Part shown: in pieces, positions 7,852 through 17,486 of the stretch
Layout of the letters: every line of letters begins with the position of its first letter
Position numbering within the stretch: the first letter of the stretch is position 1
Assembly: GCA_029881435.1 (NCBI GenBank)
Contig: JAOUMR010000014.1
Span: forward strand, 1-52,703
From: Nitrospira sp.
GTDB taxonomy: Bacteria > Nitrospirota > Nitrospiria > Nitrospirales > Nitrospiraceae
DNA length: 52,703 bases
Direction: 5' to 3'
Notes under the pieces: generated by a model
Told to the model about the DNA's origin: nothing
Seen by the model: only the letters and a program-made list of their open reading frames with translations
The model's database searches: none
Translations under genes and position numbers: made by a program

Positions 7852-8498
7852 AGAAGCATAGGCTGAGGTTGAACAAGCCCGTGAAGATGCTGACCCTGGT
7901 TGGTAATCTTGATCCGTCACTCAGGCCTGCCGGCTCGGACCTGGTCCCACTGGGAACTCGGGTGCATCTGTCATCCAGTCGTGCAGGGCATATCGCACGG
8001 GTCTGTTCTCAGCAGGCGGCTACCCTCGTCAGATGGATGTGGGGAACGTCCCGAAGGGTGGCAGACCTGGGTCGAGTGACAGTCAAAGGTCTGGGATACG
8101 GAGCCGCTTCTGCTTTCCAGGGAGCGAGAGCAACAGCCGAAATCATTCGAGATGGAACAACCAAGGTGATCGGTCTGGCTCTGCCTGGAAATCGGTCGTC
8201 TGAAGAGCGGCGCATGATTGCTGCAGCCCCTTCTCTGGAGACAGTGTCACACGATACCGATCTCATCCACGAGGTCCGAATGCTACGGGCGCAGGTACAG
8301 GCACAGAACAAGATCCTGGCGGAACTGACCTATGTATTGCTGGAGGACAGGAAACGAGTGCGCGAGTCGGATCGGCTGATAGGACACCACGACCGACAAA
8401 CCGAAAGCCGGTTATTGCACGTCCTGCAGGCGAACGCAGGAGCCGAGGAGAACTGGGGGAACACCAAATCCACCAGCGCGCAGGTTATTGCCGACTAG
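7848..8498 (+). CDS. Uncharacterised protein coupled to glgC
   Basis: A 216-residue protein of no recognised family. It starts in an ATGA overlap with glgC and has AAGGAG upstream, so it is translationally coupled. The N-terminus is basic. The middle (about residues 60-110) is Ala/Gly/Arg-rich and may be a weak amphipathic or membrane-associated helix. The segment from about 145 to 175 is a likely coiled coil (EVRMLRAQVQAQNKILAELT). No signal peptide or catalytic motif is visible. The overlap suggests a structural or regulatory partner of GlgC or of the glycogen particle (inference). It is not a known GlgC subunit type. Confidence 0.65.
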   Translation: MKKHRLRLNKPVKMLTLVGNLDPSLRPAGSDLVPLGTRVHLSSSRAGHIARVCSQQAATLVRWMWGTSRRVADLGRVTVKGLGYGAASAFQGARATAEIIRDGTTKVIGLALPGNRSSEERRMIAAAPSLETVSHDTDLIHEVRMLRAQVQAQNKILAELTYVLLEDRKRVRESDRLIGHHDRQTESRLLHVLQANAGAEENWGNTKSTSAQVIAD

Positions 8499-8558
8499 CT
8501 GTACCATTCCATTCGAGTGCTCGACTGTTGACCAGGTTGCTCTAACGTGCTGTAGGAC

Positions 8559-11477
8559 ATGCTCTTGACACCACTCGCCATGCCACGAATCCCAGCCGCC
8601 ACGTACCGCATTCAGCTGAATCACACATTCACGTTCCAAGACGCGACACAACTCATCCCATATTTGAATGACCTTGGCATCACGGATCTCTATTCCTCTC
8701 CCTATTTCAAGGCAGTCCCCGGGAGTCTCCATGGGTACGATGTAGTCGACCCGACGACGCTGAATCCGGAAATCGGAAGCGAAGACGACTATCGGGCGAT
8801 GATCGAGGAGTTGCATCGACGTGGTATGGGGCATCTGCTGGATGTCGTGCCGAACCATATGGGGATCACCCAGCAACTCAACGAATGGTGGAGAGACGTG
8901 CTGGAGAACGGGCCTAGCTCGCGCTATGCGCCCTTTTTCGATATCGATTGGAATCCGCTGAAGTCGGAACTGCGGGAGAAGGTTCTCCTGCCGATCCTCG
9001 GCGATCAGTATGGGGCTGTCCTGGAGCGGCAGGAGCTACAACTCGTGTGCGAGGATGGGAAGTTTTTGATTCGTTACTTCGAGCATTGCTTGCCGCTTGC
9101 GCCGAAGTCGTCGTCGTGGATCCTCTCGCATCGCTTGCCGACTTTGATCGAGGAACTGGGTGGAGACAGTCTGCACGTGATGGAACTCCAGAGCATCATC
9201 ACGGCCTTGAAACACCTACCATCGCGGCATGAGCTTGCGCCTGAGCTGGTCGCTGAACGGTACCGGGAAAAGGAAATCATCAGGCATCGCCTGGCGACGC
9301 TCGTGGCGGGCAGCACCGCGATCCGAACGTTTCTCCAGGACAATGTCGGATTGATCAACGGCGTGAAGGGGGAGCCACACAGTTTCGATATCTTGGACGG
9401 GATCCTGAACGATCAAGCCTATCGGTTGGCCTACTGGCGCGTTGCAGCCGAAGAAATCAACTATCGCCGGTTTTTTGATATCAACGAGTTGGCCGCCATT
9501 CGAATGGAAGATCCTACGGTCTTCGACGAAACCCATCGGTTTCTCTTCCGGCTGGTGAAGGATGGAGCGGTGACGGGACTCCGAATCGACCACGTGGATG
9601 GGCTGTATGACCCGGCGGACTATACTGAGAAGCTGCGACACTGGGCAAGCCAGGAGCTGCCGGTTGATCCTCAGTCTGCAGCACTTCCACTGTATGTCGT
9701 CGTTGAAAAGATTTTAGGTGTCGGTGAAGAGCTTCCCAGGAATTGGCGGGTTTGTGGGACCACCGGCTACGATTTTCTGGTCTCGCTGAACGGGTTGTTT
9801 GTCAGTCGCGCTAATGAACGCGCGTTCGATGCCCTCTATGCTCAATTCATCGGGAAACACGAATCCTTTGAAGAGCTGATCTATCAATGCAAGCGATTGA
9901 TCATGCAGGCTGCGATGGCCAGTGAGTTGAGCGTGCTCGGCCATCAACTGGATCGACTATCAGAGCGGGATCGCCGATCGCGTGATTTCACGATCAACAG
10001 CCTGACCTATGCCATTGAGGAAATCGTGGCCTGCTTCCCGGTCTATCGGACCTACATCACGGGAAGCGAGGACGGGGTTCCAGCAAAGGATCGGAGCTTT
10101 ATTGGGCAGGCCGTGACGAAGGCCAAACGTCGGAATCCAGCGATGAGCGGCCTGGTCTTCGATTTTGTCCGCGATCTGCTGTTGAAAGAACCGGATCAAG
10201 CAGAAAGCATCCAGGAGCGGGAAGAGCGGTTGAGCTTCGTGACAAAATTTCAACAGACCACGAGTCCTGTGGCGGCGAAGGGGATCGAGGATACGGCCTT
10301 CTATCGATATCACCGGTTCGTGTCGCTGAATGAAGTCGGGTCCGATCCACAGCAATTCGGCATCACCCCGTCGCTCCTTCATGATCAGATGAAGGTCCGA
10401 CAGCAGTACTGGCCCGCTTCGCTGTCCGCCACCTCGACGCACGATACCAAGCGAGGCGAAGACGTCCGGGCACGACTCAACGTGCTCTCGGAAATCCCGA
10501 AGCAATGGAAAGGCCATGTTACAGCCTGGCACAAGATGAACCGAAGCTGCAAAACCAAAGCGGCGGGAGAGCTGCTCCCCGGTCCCAACGAGGAATATCT
10601 CTTGTACCAGACGTTGATTGGGGCATGGCCGTTCGAGAAGATGGATGAGGAGGGCTATGGCGTCTTTGTCGAGCGCATTCAGGGCTACATGAATAAGGCG
10701 GTCAAGGAGGCGAAGGAACACACCAGCTGGGTCAGTCGGGATGAGGAGTATGAAGATTTGGTACGGCAATTTATCGCCCGGGTGCTGGACCGGTCCAGAG
10801 CAAACGTCTTTTGGGACGATTTTCTTCCGTTTCAGGATTGGGTGGCTCAGTACGGCATCTACAACTCCTTGTCGCAACTGCTGATCAAGATGACGGCGCC
10901 CGGCGTGCCGGATTTCTACCAAGGGACGGAACTCTGGGATCTCAACCTCGTTGACCCGGACAATCGACGGCCGATCGATTTCCCAAGACGAATCAGCCTG
11001 TTGGCTGAGTTGGACAAGGCCTCAACGACCGAGCCTGATCGCATGGCCTTAGTGCAGGAGTTAGTCAAGGAACGGGTCGACGGGCGAATCAAATTGTTTC
11101 TGACAGCAGAGATGCTGCGGTACCGGCGGGCTCATCCCTTGCTGTTTCAGCACGGCGACTATGTGAAACTCGAGGGGATGGGGACAAAGAGCGAGCATGT
11201 GTTTGCGTTTGCCCGTCTCCACACCGAGGGATCGATCGTATCCGTTGTTCCTCGCCTGCTGACAGGGATGACACAAGACCCCCACGAGCTCCCTCTTGGA
11301 GACGAGGCGTGGAACGATACCGAGCTTGTGCTACCGGCTTGGCGGGAGGGCACGATCTTTCGGAACATTTTCACCGGCGAGATACTCAGCTCGGTCACAC
11401 GGGGTGAGCGGCAAGTGCTCCCCATGGGAAAGATTTTCATGCACTGCCCGGTAGCCTGCCTCGAAAAGACGACCTAG
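8559..11477 (+). CDS. treY: Maltooligosyltrehalose synthase
   Basis: A 972-residue GH13 enzyme that isomerises the reducing-end alpha-1,4 bond of maltooligosaccharides to alpha-1,1, giving maltooligosyltrehalose. The family hallmark PRIPAATYRIQLN opens the protein. The catalytic set is visible: GLRIDHVDG with nucleophile D344, VVVEKILG with acid E383, and STHDTKRGEDVRAR. Near the end, TAPGVPDFYQGTELWD is characteristic of TreY. The start is 8559 or an ATG at 8580 that gives the usual MPRIP N-terminus; neither has a strong ribosome-binding site. The partner TreZ, needed to release trehalose, is not in this window. Confidence 0.95.
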   Translation: MLLTPLAMPRIPAATYRIQLNHTFTFQDATQLIPYLNDLGITDLYSSPYFKAVPGSLHGYDVVDPTTLNPEIGSEDDYRAMIEELHRRGMGHLLDVVPNHMGITQQLNEWWRDVLENGPSSRYAPFFDIDWNPLKSELREKVLLPILGDQYGAVLERQELQLVCEDGKFLIRYFEHCLPLAPKSSSWILSHRLPTLIEELGGDSLHVMELQSIITALKHLPSRHELAPELVAERYREKEIIRHRLATLVAGSTAIRTFLQDNVGLINGVKGEPHSFDILDGILNDQAYRLAYWRVAAEEINYRRFFDINELAAIRMEDPTVFDETHRFLFRLVKDGAVTGLRIDHVDGLYDPADYTEKLRHWASQELPVDPQSAALPLYVVVEKILGVGEELPRNWRVCGTTGYDFLVSLNGLFVSRANERAFDALYAQFIGKHESFEELIYQCKRLIMQAAMASELSVLGHQLDRLSERDRRSRDFTINSLTYAIEEIVACFPVYRTYITGSEDGVPAKDRSFIGQAVTKAKRRNPAMSGLVFDFVRDLLLKEPDQAESIQEREERLSFVTKFQQTTSPVAAKGIEDTAFYRYHRFVSLNEVGSDPQQFGITPSLLHDQMKVRQQYWPASLSATSTHDTKRGEDVRARLNVLSEIPKQWKGHVTAWHKMNRSCKTKAAGELLPGPNEEYLLYQTLIGAWPFEKMDEEGYGVFVERIQGYMNKAVKEAKEHTSWVSRDEEYEDLVRQFIARVLDRSRANVFWDDFLPFQDWVAQYGIYNSLSQLLIKMTAPGVPDFYQGTELWDLNLVDPDNRRPIDFPRRISLLAELDKASTTEPDRMALVQELVKERVDGRIKLFLTAEMLRYRRAHPLLFQHGDYVKLEGMGTKSEHVFAFARLHTEGSIVSVVPRLLTGMTQDPHELPLGDEAWNDTELVLPAWREGTIFRNIFTGEILSSVTRGERQVLPMGKIFMHCPVACLEKTT

Positions 11478-11610
11478 GATGCGGCGCATCGAAGAAATGG
11501 AAGAACGGCGAAAGTAGTGGAACGGTTGGGGTGATGAAACAAGCGGATTCGGAAATAGCACAGATGCGTCAGTAGCGGTATGGATCTCATATCGCACGAG
11601 AGGAGGTGGA

Positions 11611-11964
11611 ATGATGGAGCGAGAATGGGCGAATGAAAGACTGAGGCATGATGGAGGAGTCGACGCGATAGGTATTGGAGCAATCTTGGCTGCGTTCGGA
11701 TTGGGGCTGCTGGCGGGTACAGTGGCGACGCTATTGACCACACCGGAAGCGGGCTCATCGGTTCGCAATCGGTTGAAGAGGGGGGTGGAGACGGCCAAAA
11801 AGGAGATAGATGACGTGGTGGAAGAAGCCAAGCAAGATTGGACCACAGTGGGTGGTGATCTCAGTGACGCGGTGAAGCGAACGGCGTCACGGGTGAAGAA
11901 GGCTGCTGAGGTGACCAAAGGTGCGTTGGCTTCCGGGCATGATCCTGTTCAGAGGGTGCCATGA
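11611..11964 (+). CDS. YtxH-like membrane protein coupled to glgE
   Basis: A 117-residue protein with AGGAGGTGGA just before its ATG. Residues 22-42 form one membrane segment (GIGAILAAFGLGLLAGTVAT) followed by TTPEAGSSVRNRLKRG, the YtxH junction. The C-terminal part is a charged helix with spaced alanine/lysine heptads. It is the second YtxH-like protein in the window, but less repetitive than the first. Its stop overlaps glgE's start by four bases (ATGA), indicating translational coupling. A role as a membrane or stress-associated helper of the glucan pathway is inference. Confidence 0.75.
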   Translation: MMEREWANERLRHDGGVDAIGIGAILAAFGLGLLAGTVATLLTTPEAGSSVRNRLKRGVETAKKEIDDVVEEAKQDWTTVGGDLSDAVKRTASRVKKAAEVTKGALASGHDPVQRVP

Positions 11965-14027
11965 AACGGCGTGCCACCGGATCCGCTGACCAACAGACGA
12001 GCCGATCCAATGTAGAAACGAAGGAACATCGTACGAAGGCGCCGTCGATGCCATCGACCTCGTCGTCCATCGTCATTGAGCACGTACAGCCGGAGATCGA
12101 TGGAGGCCGTTGGCCTGCCAAGCGCGAAGTTGGCGATCGCTTGGAGGTCTCCGCCGACATCTTCAAAGAAGGACATGACGTGTTGGTCTGTGTGCTCAGG
12201 TATCGAACGGTTGAGGAAACCGCATGGCATGAAACGGCCATGCAGCACGTCGATAACGATCGATGGGCCGGTAGCTTCGATCTCCAGGAGAACACCCGCT
12301 ATCTCTACACTATCGGGGCGTTCACGAACACATTTGAATCCTGGCGCCAGGAAGTCACCAAGAAATCAGCGGCGGGCGAGCGCATCGAGAGCGAATTGCT
12401 GGAAGGGCGGGCGCTGGTCGAGCAGGCCGCAAAACGGGCGGATGAGCCGGGCAAAGGCAAGCTGGAAGAATTCCTGCGCCGCTGGCGATCATCGGATGCG
12501 CAGGAGGCACAGCTAAGTCTGGTGCTTAACGAAGAACTCTTGAAGCTTGTCGAACGTCATCAGGAGCGGACGGCTTGGACCCTGTACGATCGAGAGCTGG
12601 AGCTGGTGGTCGATCGTGTCCGGGCGCGATACGGAGCCTGGTATGAAATCTTTCCCCGTTCACAGGGGACGATCCCGGGGGAAGGCTCGACATTCAAGGA
12701 GTGCGAAAAGCGGTTGCCGGCGATCAAGGCGATGGGGTTCGATGTGCTGTATTTGACCCCGATCCATCCGATCGGGCGCACGAATCGCAAGGGCAAGAAC
12801 AATTCGCTCACGCCGTTGCCGACCGACCCCGGTAGTCCCTATGCAATCGGGAACGAACTGGGCGGCCACGACGCGGTGGAGCCGAGCCTCGGTACGATCG
12901 AAGATTTCGGTCGATTGGAAAAGGCCGTGCGGAAGCATGGGATGGAAATCGCGCTGGATTTTGCGATCAATTGTTCGCCGGACCATCCCTATGTGAAAGA
13001 GCATCCGGAGTGGTTTGCGCACCGTCCGGACGGGACGATTAAGTATGCGGAGAACCCACCCAAGAAATATCAGGACATCTACAACGTAGATTTTTATTGT
13101 CAGGATTGGCGCGGGCTGTGGAACGAGATGAAACGCGTCATCCTTTTTTGGGCGAGTCACGGCGTGAGAATCTTCCGCGTCGACAATCCGCATACCAAGC
13201 CGGTGAGTTTTTGGGGCTGGCTGATCGGGGAGGTGCAGGCGCAGTATCCCGACGTGCTGTTCCTCTCCGAAGCGTTCACCAAGCCGAAGATGATGAAGGC
13301 GCTGGCCAAAGCCGGGTTTACCCAATCGTATACCTACTTCACCTGGCGGAACTTCAAGCAGGAACTGACGGAGTATATGACGGAGTTGTCCCAGACCGAG
13401 ATGAAGGAGTATTTTCGGCCGAACTTTTTCACGAATACGCCGGACATTTTACCGGAGATTCTCCAGCAAGGCGGCCGACCTGCCTTCAAATTCCGACTGG
13501 TGCTGGCGGCGACGTTATCGCCTTCGTACGGCATCTACAGCGGGTACGAGCTGTGCGAAAACAGGGCTTTGCCGGGGAGAGAAGAATATCTTGATTCGGA
13601 GAAATATGAGATTACGGTGTGGGATTGGGATCGACCTGGCCATATCGTCGACTATGTCACGTTGATCAATCGAATCAGGCAGGACAATCCCGCGCTGCAT
13701 GAACTAGAGAATCTTGAATTCTATGAGTCCAGTAACGACCAGGTAGTGTTCTATGGAAAAAGTACGGCCGATAAGCGGAACTCGGTGCTCGTGGCGGTCA
13801 ATCTCAGTCCGTTCCACTATCAAGAAGCCCATCTCCAGATTCCGATCGAAGCGCTTGGTATCAAAGCGCAAGACACCTATCAACTGCACAATGTGATCAC
13901 CGATCGGCGTGATCTCATGATAGGCGACCGCTATATCGTGCGATTGGATCCGCAGGTCGAGCCGGCGGCGATTTTTGTGGTACGGCGTTGGACGCATCGA
14001 GAACAGGAAGTCGATTTCTTTGCGTGA
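11961..14027 (+). CDS. glgE: Alpha-1,4-glucan:maltose-1-phosphate maltosyltransferase
   Basis: A 688-residue GH13_3 enzyme that transfers maltosyl units from maltose-1-phosphate to growing alpha-1,4-glucan. The order is normal: N-terminal beta-domain (IEHVQPEIDGGRWPAKREVG), a helical insert, then the barrel. Nucleophile D408 lies in FRVDNPHTKP and acid E437 in FLSEAFTKP; their 29-residue spacing matches characterised GlgE enzymes. Other family stretches are YEIFPRSQG and ELGGHDAVEPSLGT. It is followed two bases later by the maltokinase gene, its substrate supplier. The first 30 residues are Lys/Ser/Thr-rich and probably disordered. Confidence 0.95.
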   Translation: MKRRATGSADQQTSRSNVETKEHRTKAPSMPSTSSSIVIEHVQPEIDGGRWPAKREVGDRLEVSADIFKEGHDVLVCVLRYRTVEETAWHETAMQHVDNDRWAGSFDLQENTRYLYTIGAFTNTFESWRQEVTKKSAAGERIESELLEGRALVEQAAKRADEPGKGKLEEFLRRWRSSDAQEAQLSLVLNEELLKLVERHQERTAWTLYDRELELVVDRVRARYGAWYEIFPRSQGTIPGEGSTFKECEKRLPAIKAMGFDVLYLTPIHPIGRTNRKGKNNSLTPLPTDPGSPYAIGNELGGHDAVEPSLGTIEDFGRLEKAVRKHGMEIALDFAINCSPDHPYVKEHPEWFAHRPDGTIKYAENPPKKYQDIYNVDFYCQDWRGLWNEMKRVILFWASHGVRIFRVDNPHTKPVSFWGWLIGEVQAQYPDVLFLSEAFTKPKMMKALAKAGFTQSYTYFTWRNFKQELTEYMTELSQTEMKEYFRPNFFTNTPDILPEILQQGGRPAFKFRLVLAATLSPSYGIYSGYELCENRALPGREEYLDSEKYEITVWDWDRPGHIVDYVTLINRIRQDNPALHELENLEFYESSNDQVVFYGKSTADKRNSVLVAVNLSPFHYQEAHLQIPIEALGIKAQDTYQLHNVITDRRDLMIGDRYIVRLDPQVEPAAIFVVRRWTHREQEVDFFA

Positions 14028-14029
14028 GG

Positions 14030-15610
14030 ATGAAACCGATGGGGCACGCTGAACAACAGGCATGGATCCAACAGGCCTTGGTCGCCCTGGCTGGACAGGG
14101 GCGTCGTCCCCTGATCGACTTTCTTCAGCGGCAACGCTGGTTCGGTGGGAAGGGGAAGCCGATAACCGATATGCGCATTGCCGATGCGTTTGACCTGTCT
14201 CATGGGGCAGGCCGCCGCCTGTTGGTGATGGTGTCGGTCGAGTATCGGGGCGGCGCAAAGGAACAATATGTGATGCCGTTGACGATCAGGCCAAGGATGG
14301 GTCAGGACGATGCTGGGGTGATCGCCGAGCTGACAAGCGATTCAGCCAATGAGTGGGTCTGCGATGCTACCAGAGATTCAGAAACCTGGATCAGGCTGTA
14401 CGAGATGGTGGCACAAGGCCGGGAGCTGGTAGGGCAGTTCGGATGTTTGATCGGTCGCGCCGTGTCGCAGGGGCGGGAGGAATTGGAAAAACCTGTGCGC
14501 GAGGCGAAGGTTCTGTCCGCTGAACAGAGCAATACGTCGGTGATCTTCGACCGGCGGGCGATCGTGAAGCTGATCCGAAAACTGGACGCAGGGATCCATC
14601 CCGACAGCGAGGTCTTGGAGTTCCTGACGACGCACACCACCTGTCGTGACGTACCGGCCCTGCTCGGCACCATCACGTATGACAACGAGGTGGCGGATGA
14701 GACGCAGCCGGCGACCGTTGCGGTACTCCAGCGATTTGTGCCGAACGTCGGTGATGGATGGTCCTATACGGTGTCCCATCTTGGGAAACTCTTGGATGAA
14801 GGTGGGAAGGCGGGTTCGGACCGCGGGGACACCCTTTCGGACACAGTCGCGGCGATGTCCGGTCCGCTCTTGGCCCAGTTTCGACGGCTCGGAGAGATTA
14901 CGGCAGGCTTGCACGTGGCGCTGGCTTCTCGGCAAGAACCGGAGGCGTTCCGTCCGGAACCGATCACACTGCAGGATGTCGATCTGTGGAAGGCCGGAAT
15001 GACGAAACAGCTTACAGACGTGTGTCATGATTTGCGTGCGCTTCAGCCGGAGCAGCAGTCGGCGGTCGGTTTGATGGGTGACGATGTGACTGGGATAGAA
15101 ACGGCTTGCCGTGACCGGTTCGGCGACCTCCGACTCTTAGCTCAAGGAAAGGCGGCAAAGATTCGCCATCATGGAGATTATCATCTCGGTCAAGTGCTCA
15201 AGACGACCGATAGTTTTGTGGTGATCGATTTTGAAGGGGAGCCTGCCAGGCCGCTTGAAGAGCGGCGCGCCAAAGTGTGTCCCTTAAAAGATGTCGGGGG
15301 GATGCTGCGCTCATTCAATTATGCGACGCACGCCGTCTTGAAACAACGCCCGGAGATGTCTTCAACGGCTGTCGCGTTGATGAGGGAGTGGGAAGCCGCC
15401 GTTCGCGCCTCGTTTTTCGACGGCTACAGTTCGGTCGCTCGACCGGGGGAGGCCGCCTTTTTACCGGCGACCTGGGAAGAGGCGCTCCAGATCATTCGCG
15501 TGTACGAACTCGATAAGGCCCTCTACGAATTGCGGTATGAAATGAGGAATCGACCGGATTGGTTGTCGATCCCGCTCCAAGGAATCAGGAGCTTGGTTCA
15601 GAGTGTCTAG
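14030..15610 (+). CDS. mak: Maltokinase
   Basis: A 526-residue kinase that phosphorylates maltose at the reducing end using ATP, feeding GlgE. The N-terminal cap has the family signature RQRWFGGKGKP. The kinase core shows HHGDYHLGQ with catalytic D383, the metal-binding IDFEGEPARPLEERR with D400, and LKDVGGMLRSFNYA. The Ser usually found before PLKDV is Cys here. The start is 14030 or an ATG at 14039, both just after the glgE stop; a longer reading from 13988 would overlap glgE. In the known pathway TreS makes maltose from trehalose and maltokinase activates it. Confidence 0.93.
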   Translation: MKPMGHAEQQAWIQQALVALAGQGRRPLIDFLQRQRWFGGKGKPITDMRIADAFDLSHGAGRRLLVMVSVEYRGGAKEQYVMPLTIRPRMGQDDAGVIAELTSDSANEWVCDATRDSETWIRLYEMVAQGRELVGQFGCLIGRAVSQGREELEKPVREAKVLSAEQSNTSVIFDRRAIVKLIRKLDAGIHPDSEVLEFLTTHTTCRDVPALLGTITYDNEVADETQPATVAVLQRFVPNVGDGWSYTVSHLGKLLDEGGKAGSDRGDTLSDTVAAMSGPLLAQFRRLGEITAGLHVALASRQEPEAFRPEPITLQDVDLWKAGMTKQLTDVCHDLRALQPEQQSAVGLMGDDVTGIETACRDRFGDLRLLAQGKAAKIRHHGDYHLGQVLKTTDSFVVIDFEGEPARPLEERRAKVCPLKDVGGMLRSFNYATHAVLKQRPEMSSTAVALMREWEAAVRASFFDGYSSVARPGEAAFLPATWEEALQIIRVYELDKALYELRYEMRNRPDWLSIPLQGIRSLVQSV

Positions 15611-15633
15611 CGTGACGTCGGGGAAGGACGGGT

Positions 15634-17457
15634 ATGGCCTATAAGCCGATCGGGGATTACGGAGTGATTGGAGACCTCCACACCGTGGCCCTGGTCGGGA
15701 AAGACGGATCGATCGACTGGTGCTGTTTCCCGAATTTCGATTCGCCCAGCATGTTCGGCGCGTTGCTGGATGATCAGCGAGGGGGATGGTTCCGCATCGC
15801 ACCCTTGGAGGATGGGAAACGTCAGCAGCTCTATCTGCCTGAGACCAACGTGCTGCTGACCCGCTTTTTGCACCAGGACGGCGTCGCCGAGTTGACGGAT
15901 TTTATGCCGGTCGAATGCGATGATCCGGAAACCCGTCCGAAACGGCATCAGATTGTTCGCATGTTGTCGGTGGTGCGGGGCAGAATCCGCTTTCGGCTGG
16001 AATGCCGTCCGGCGTTCAACTTTGGTCGGGATGGCCATGAGGTTACCCTGCGTCCGCAAGGCGCGTTGTTTCGATCCTCGTCAATGGCCCTCGGGTTGGT
16101 GAGTCCTATTCCGATCACGATTTCCGACGGGGCCATCGAGGCGGAATTCACGCTGGCTGCGGGACAGCAGATCTCGTTTTTCTTGGAGCATCTGGAATCC
16201 ACCGGTGCGGAGGGTATTTTGGATACTCCGCAAACGGCCGAGACGGCCTTTCATGACACGATCCGTTTTTGGCGGAAATGGATCGGACAATGTCGTTATG
16301 TCGGTCGGTGGCGGGAGATGGTGCAACGTTCCGCTCTCACGCTCAAATTACTGACCTATGCGCCGAGCGGTGCGATCGTGGCGGCGCCGACGACGAGTCT
16401 GCCGGAGGCCGTGGGCGGAGTCAGAAATTGGGATTATCGGTATACGTGGATTCGGGACGCAGCCTTTACGCTCTATGCGCTGATGCGCCTCGGGTTTTCG
16501 AAGGAAGCGGGCCGATTCATGCAATGGTTGGATGCCCGCTGTCACGATTTGAACGTGGACGGTTCACTGCAAGTGTTGTATGGAATCGACGGACGTCGGA
16601 TCGGGCCTGAAGAAGTTCTGCTCGATTGGAAGGGATATAAAGCGTCAACACCCGTCCGTATCGGGAATGGTGCGGCCCACCAACGGCAGCTGGATATGTA
16701 CGGAGCGTTGATGGATGCAGCCTATCTGTACAACAAACATGGATCGCCGATCAGTTACGACACGTGGATTGGCCTCTCTCGGCTGGTGGAGTATGTCTGT
16801 GCCAACTGGGACCAACCGGATGAGGGCGTGTGGGAGGTGCGTGGTGGACCGCGCCAGTTCGTGTACTCGAAGGTCATGTGCTGGGTTGCCTTGGATCGGG
16901 GCATTCGCTTGGCGGACAAGCGGGGGTTCCCGGCGGATCGGGCCAAGTGGATGGATATGCGTGACCGGATTTACCTGGATGTGATGTGCCGCGGGTGGAA
17001 TCATGAACTCAACTCGTTTGTTCAGGAATACGGCAGCTCGGCCTTGGATGCGAGTGCGCTGGTATTCCCATTGGTGTTCTTCCTCTCGCCGACAGACCCG
17101 CGTATGCAAACAACGCTGGAACGTCTTCGGACCAACCTGGCATCCGATGCGCTGGTCTTTCGGTATCTTCCCGAGAAGGCGGCTCCGGATGGGCTCCCAG
17201 GTCAGGAAGGGACCTTTACACTTTGCTCGTTCTGGATGGTCGAGGCTTTGACCAGAGCCGGCCGGTTGGAAGAGGCCCGTCTCTTGTTTGAAAAGATGTT
17301 GAGTTATGCCAACCATGTGGGTCTCTATGCGGAAGAATTGTCAGTGACAGGAGAGCACTTGGGCAATTTCCCTCAGGCGTTTGCCCATATCGGGCTGATC
17401 AGTGCCGCGTACAATCTGGATCGGGCGTTGAGTTCATCGCGGACTGTGGCGGTCTAG
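15634..17457 (+). CDS. Glycoside hydrolase family 15 protein (glucoamylase or trehalase type)
   Basis: A 607-residue protein with GGAAGGA just upstream. It begins with the GH15 hallmark YKPIGDYGVIGDLHTVALVG, and the Trp-rich substrate loop IDWCCFPNFDSPSMFG. The catalytic (alpha/alpha)6 part contains NWDYRYTWIRDAAFTLYAL, WEVRGGPRQFVYSKVM with a probable general acid near E401, and AEELSVTGEHLGNFPQAF with a probable base near E567/E568. Family members cut terminal glucose from alpha-glucans, and some related actinobacterial enzymes cleave trehalose. The latter would fit this neighbourhood, but sequence alone does not decide. It sits 23 bases after maltokinase. Confidence 0.9.
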   Translation: MAYKPIGDYGVIGDLHTVALVGKDGSIDWCCFPNFDSPSMFGALLDDQRGGWFRIAPLEDGKRQQLYLPETNVLLTRFLHQDGVAELTDFMPVECDDPETRPKRHQIVRMLSVVRGRIRFRLECRPAFNFGRDGHEVTLRPQGALFRSSSMALGLVSPIPITISDGAIEAEFTLAAGQQISFFLEHLESTGAEGILDTPQTAETAFHDTIRFWRKWIGQCRYVGRWREMVQRSALTLKLLTYAPSGAIVAAPTTSLPEAVGGVRNWDYRYTWIRDAAFTLYALMRLGFSKEAGRFMQWLDARCHDLNVDGSLQVLYGIDGRRIGPEEVLLDWKGYKASTPVRIGNGAAHQRQLDMYGALMDAAYLYNKHGSPISYDTWIGLSRLVEYVCANWDQPDEGVWEVRGGPRQFVYSKVMCWVALDRGIRLADKRGFPADRAKWMDMRDRIYLDVMCRGWNHELNSFVQEYGSSALDASALVFPLVFFLSPTDPRMQTTLERLRTNLASDALVFRYLPEKAAPDGLPGQEGTFTLCSFWMVEALTRAGRLEEARLLFEKMLSYANHVGLYAEELSVTGEHLGNFPQAFAHIGLISAAYNLDRALSSSRTVAV

Positions 17458-17486
17458 TTATGCTGCCGAATGAACAAGGAGGGATC

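Noticed and set aside
9960-10922. 320-codon minus-strand frame inside treY
   Set aside because: The forward frame carries conserved TreY motifs over the same bases; the antisense protein looks random.
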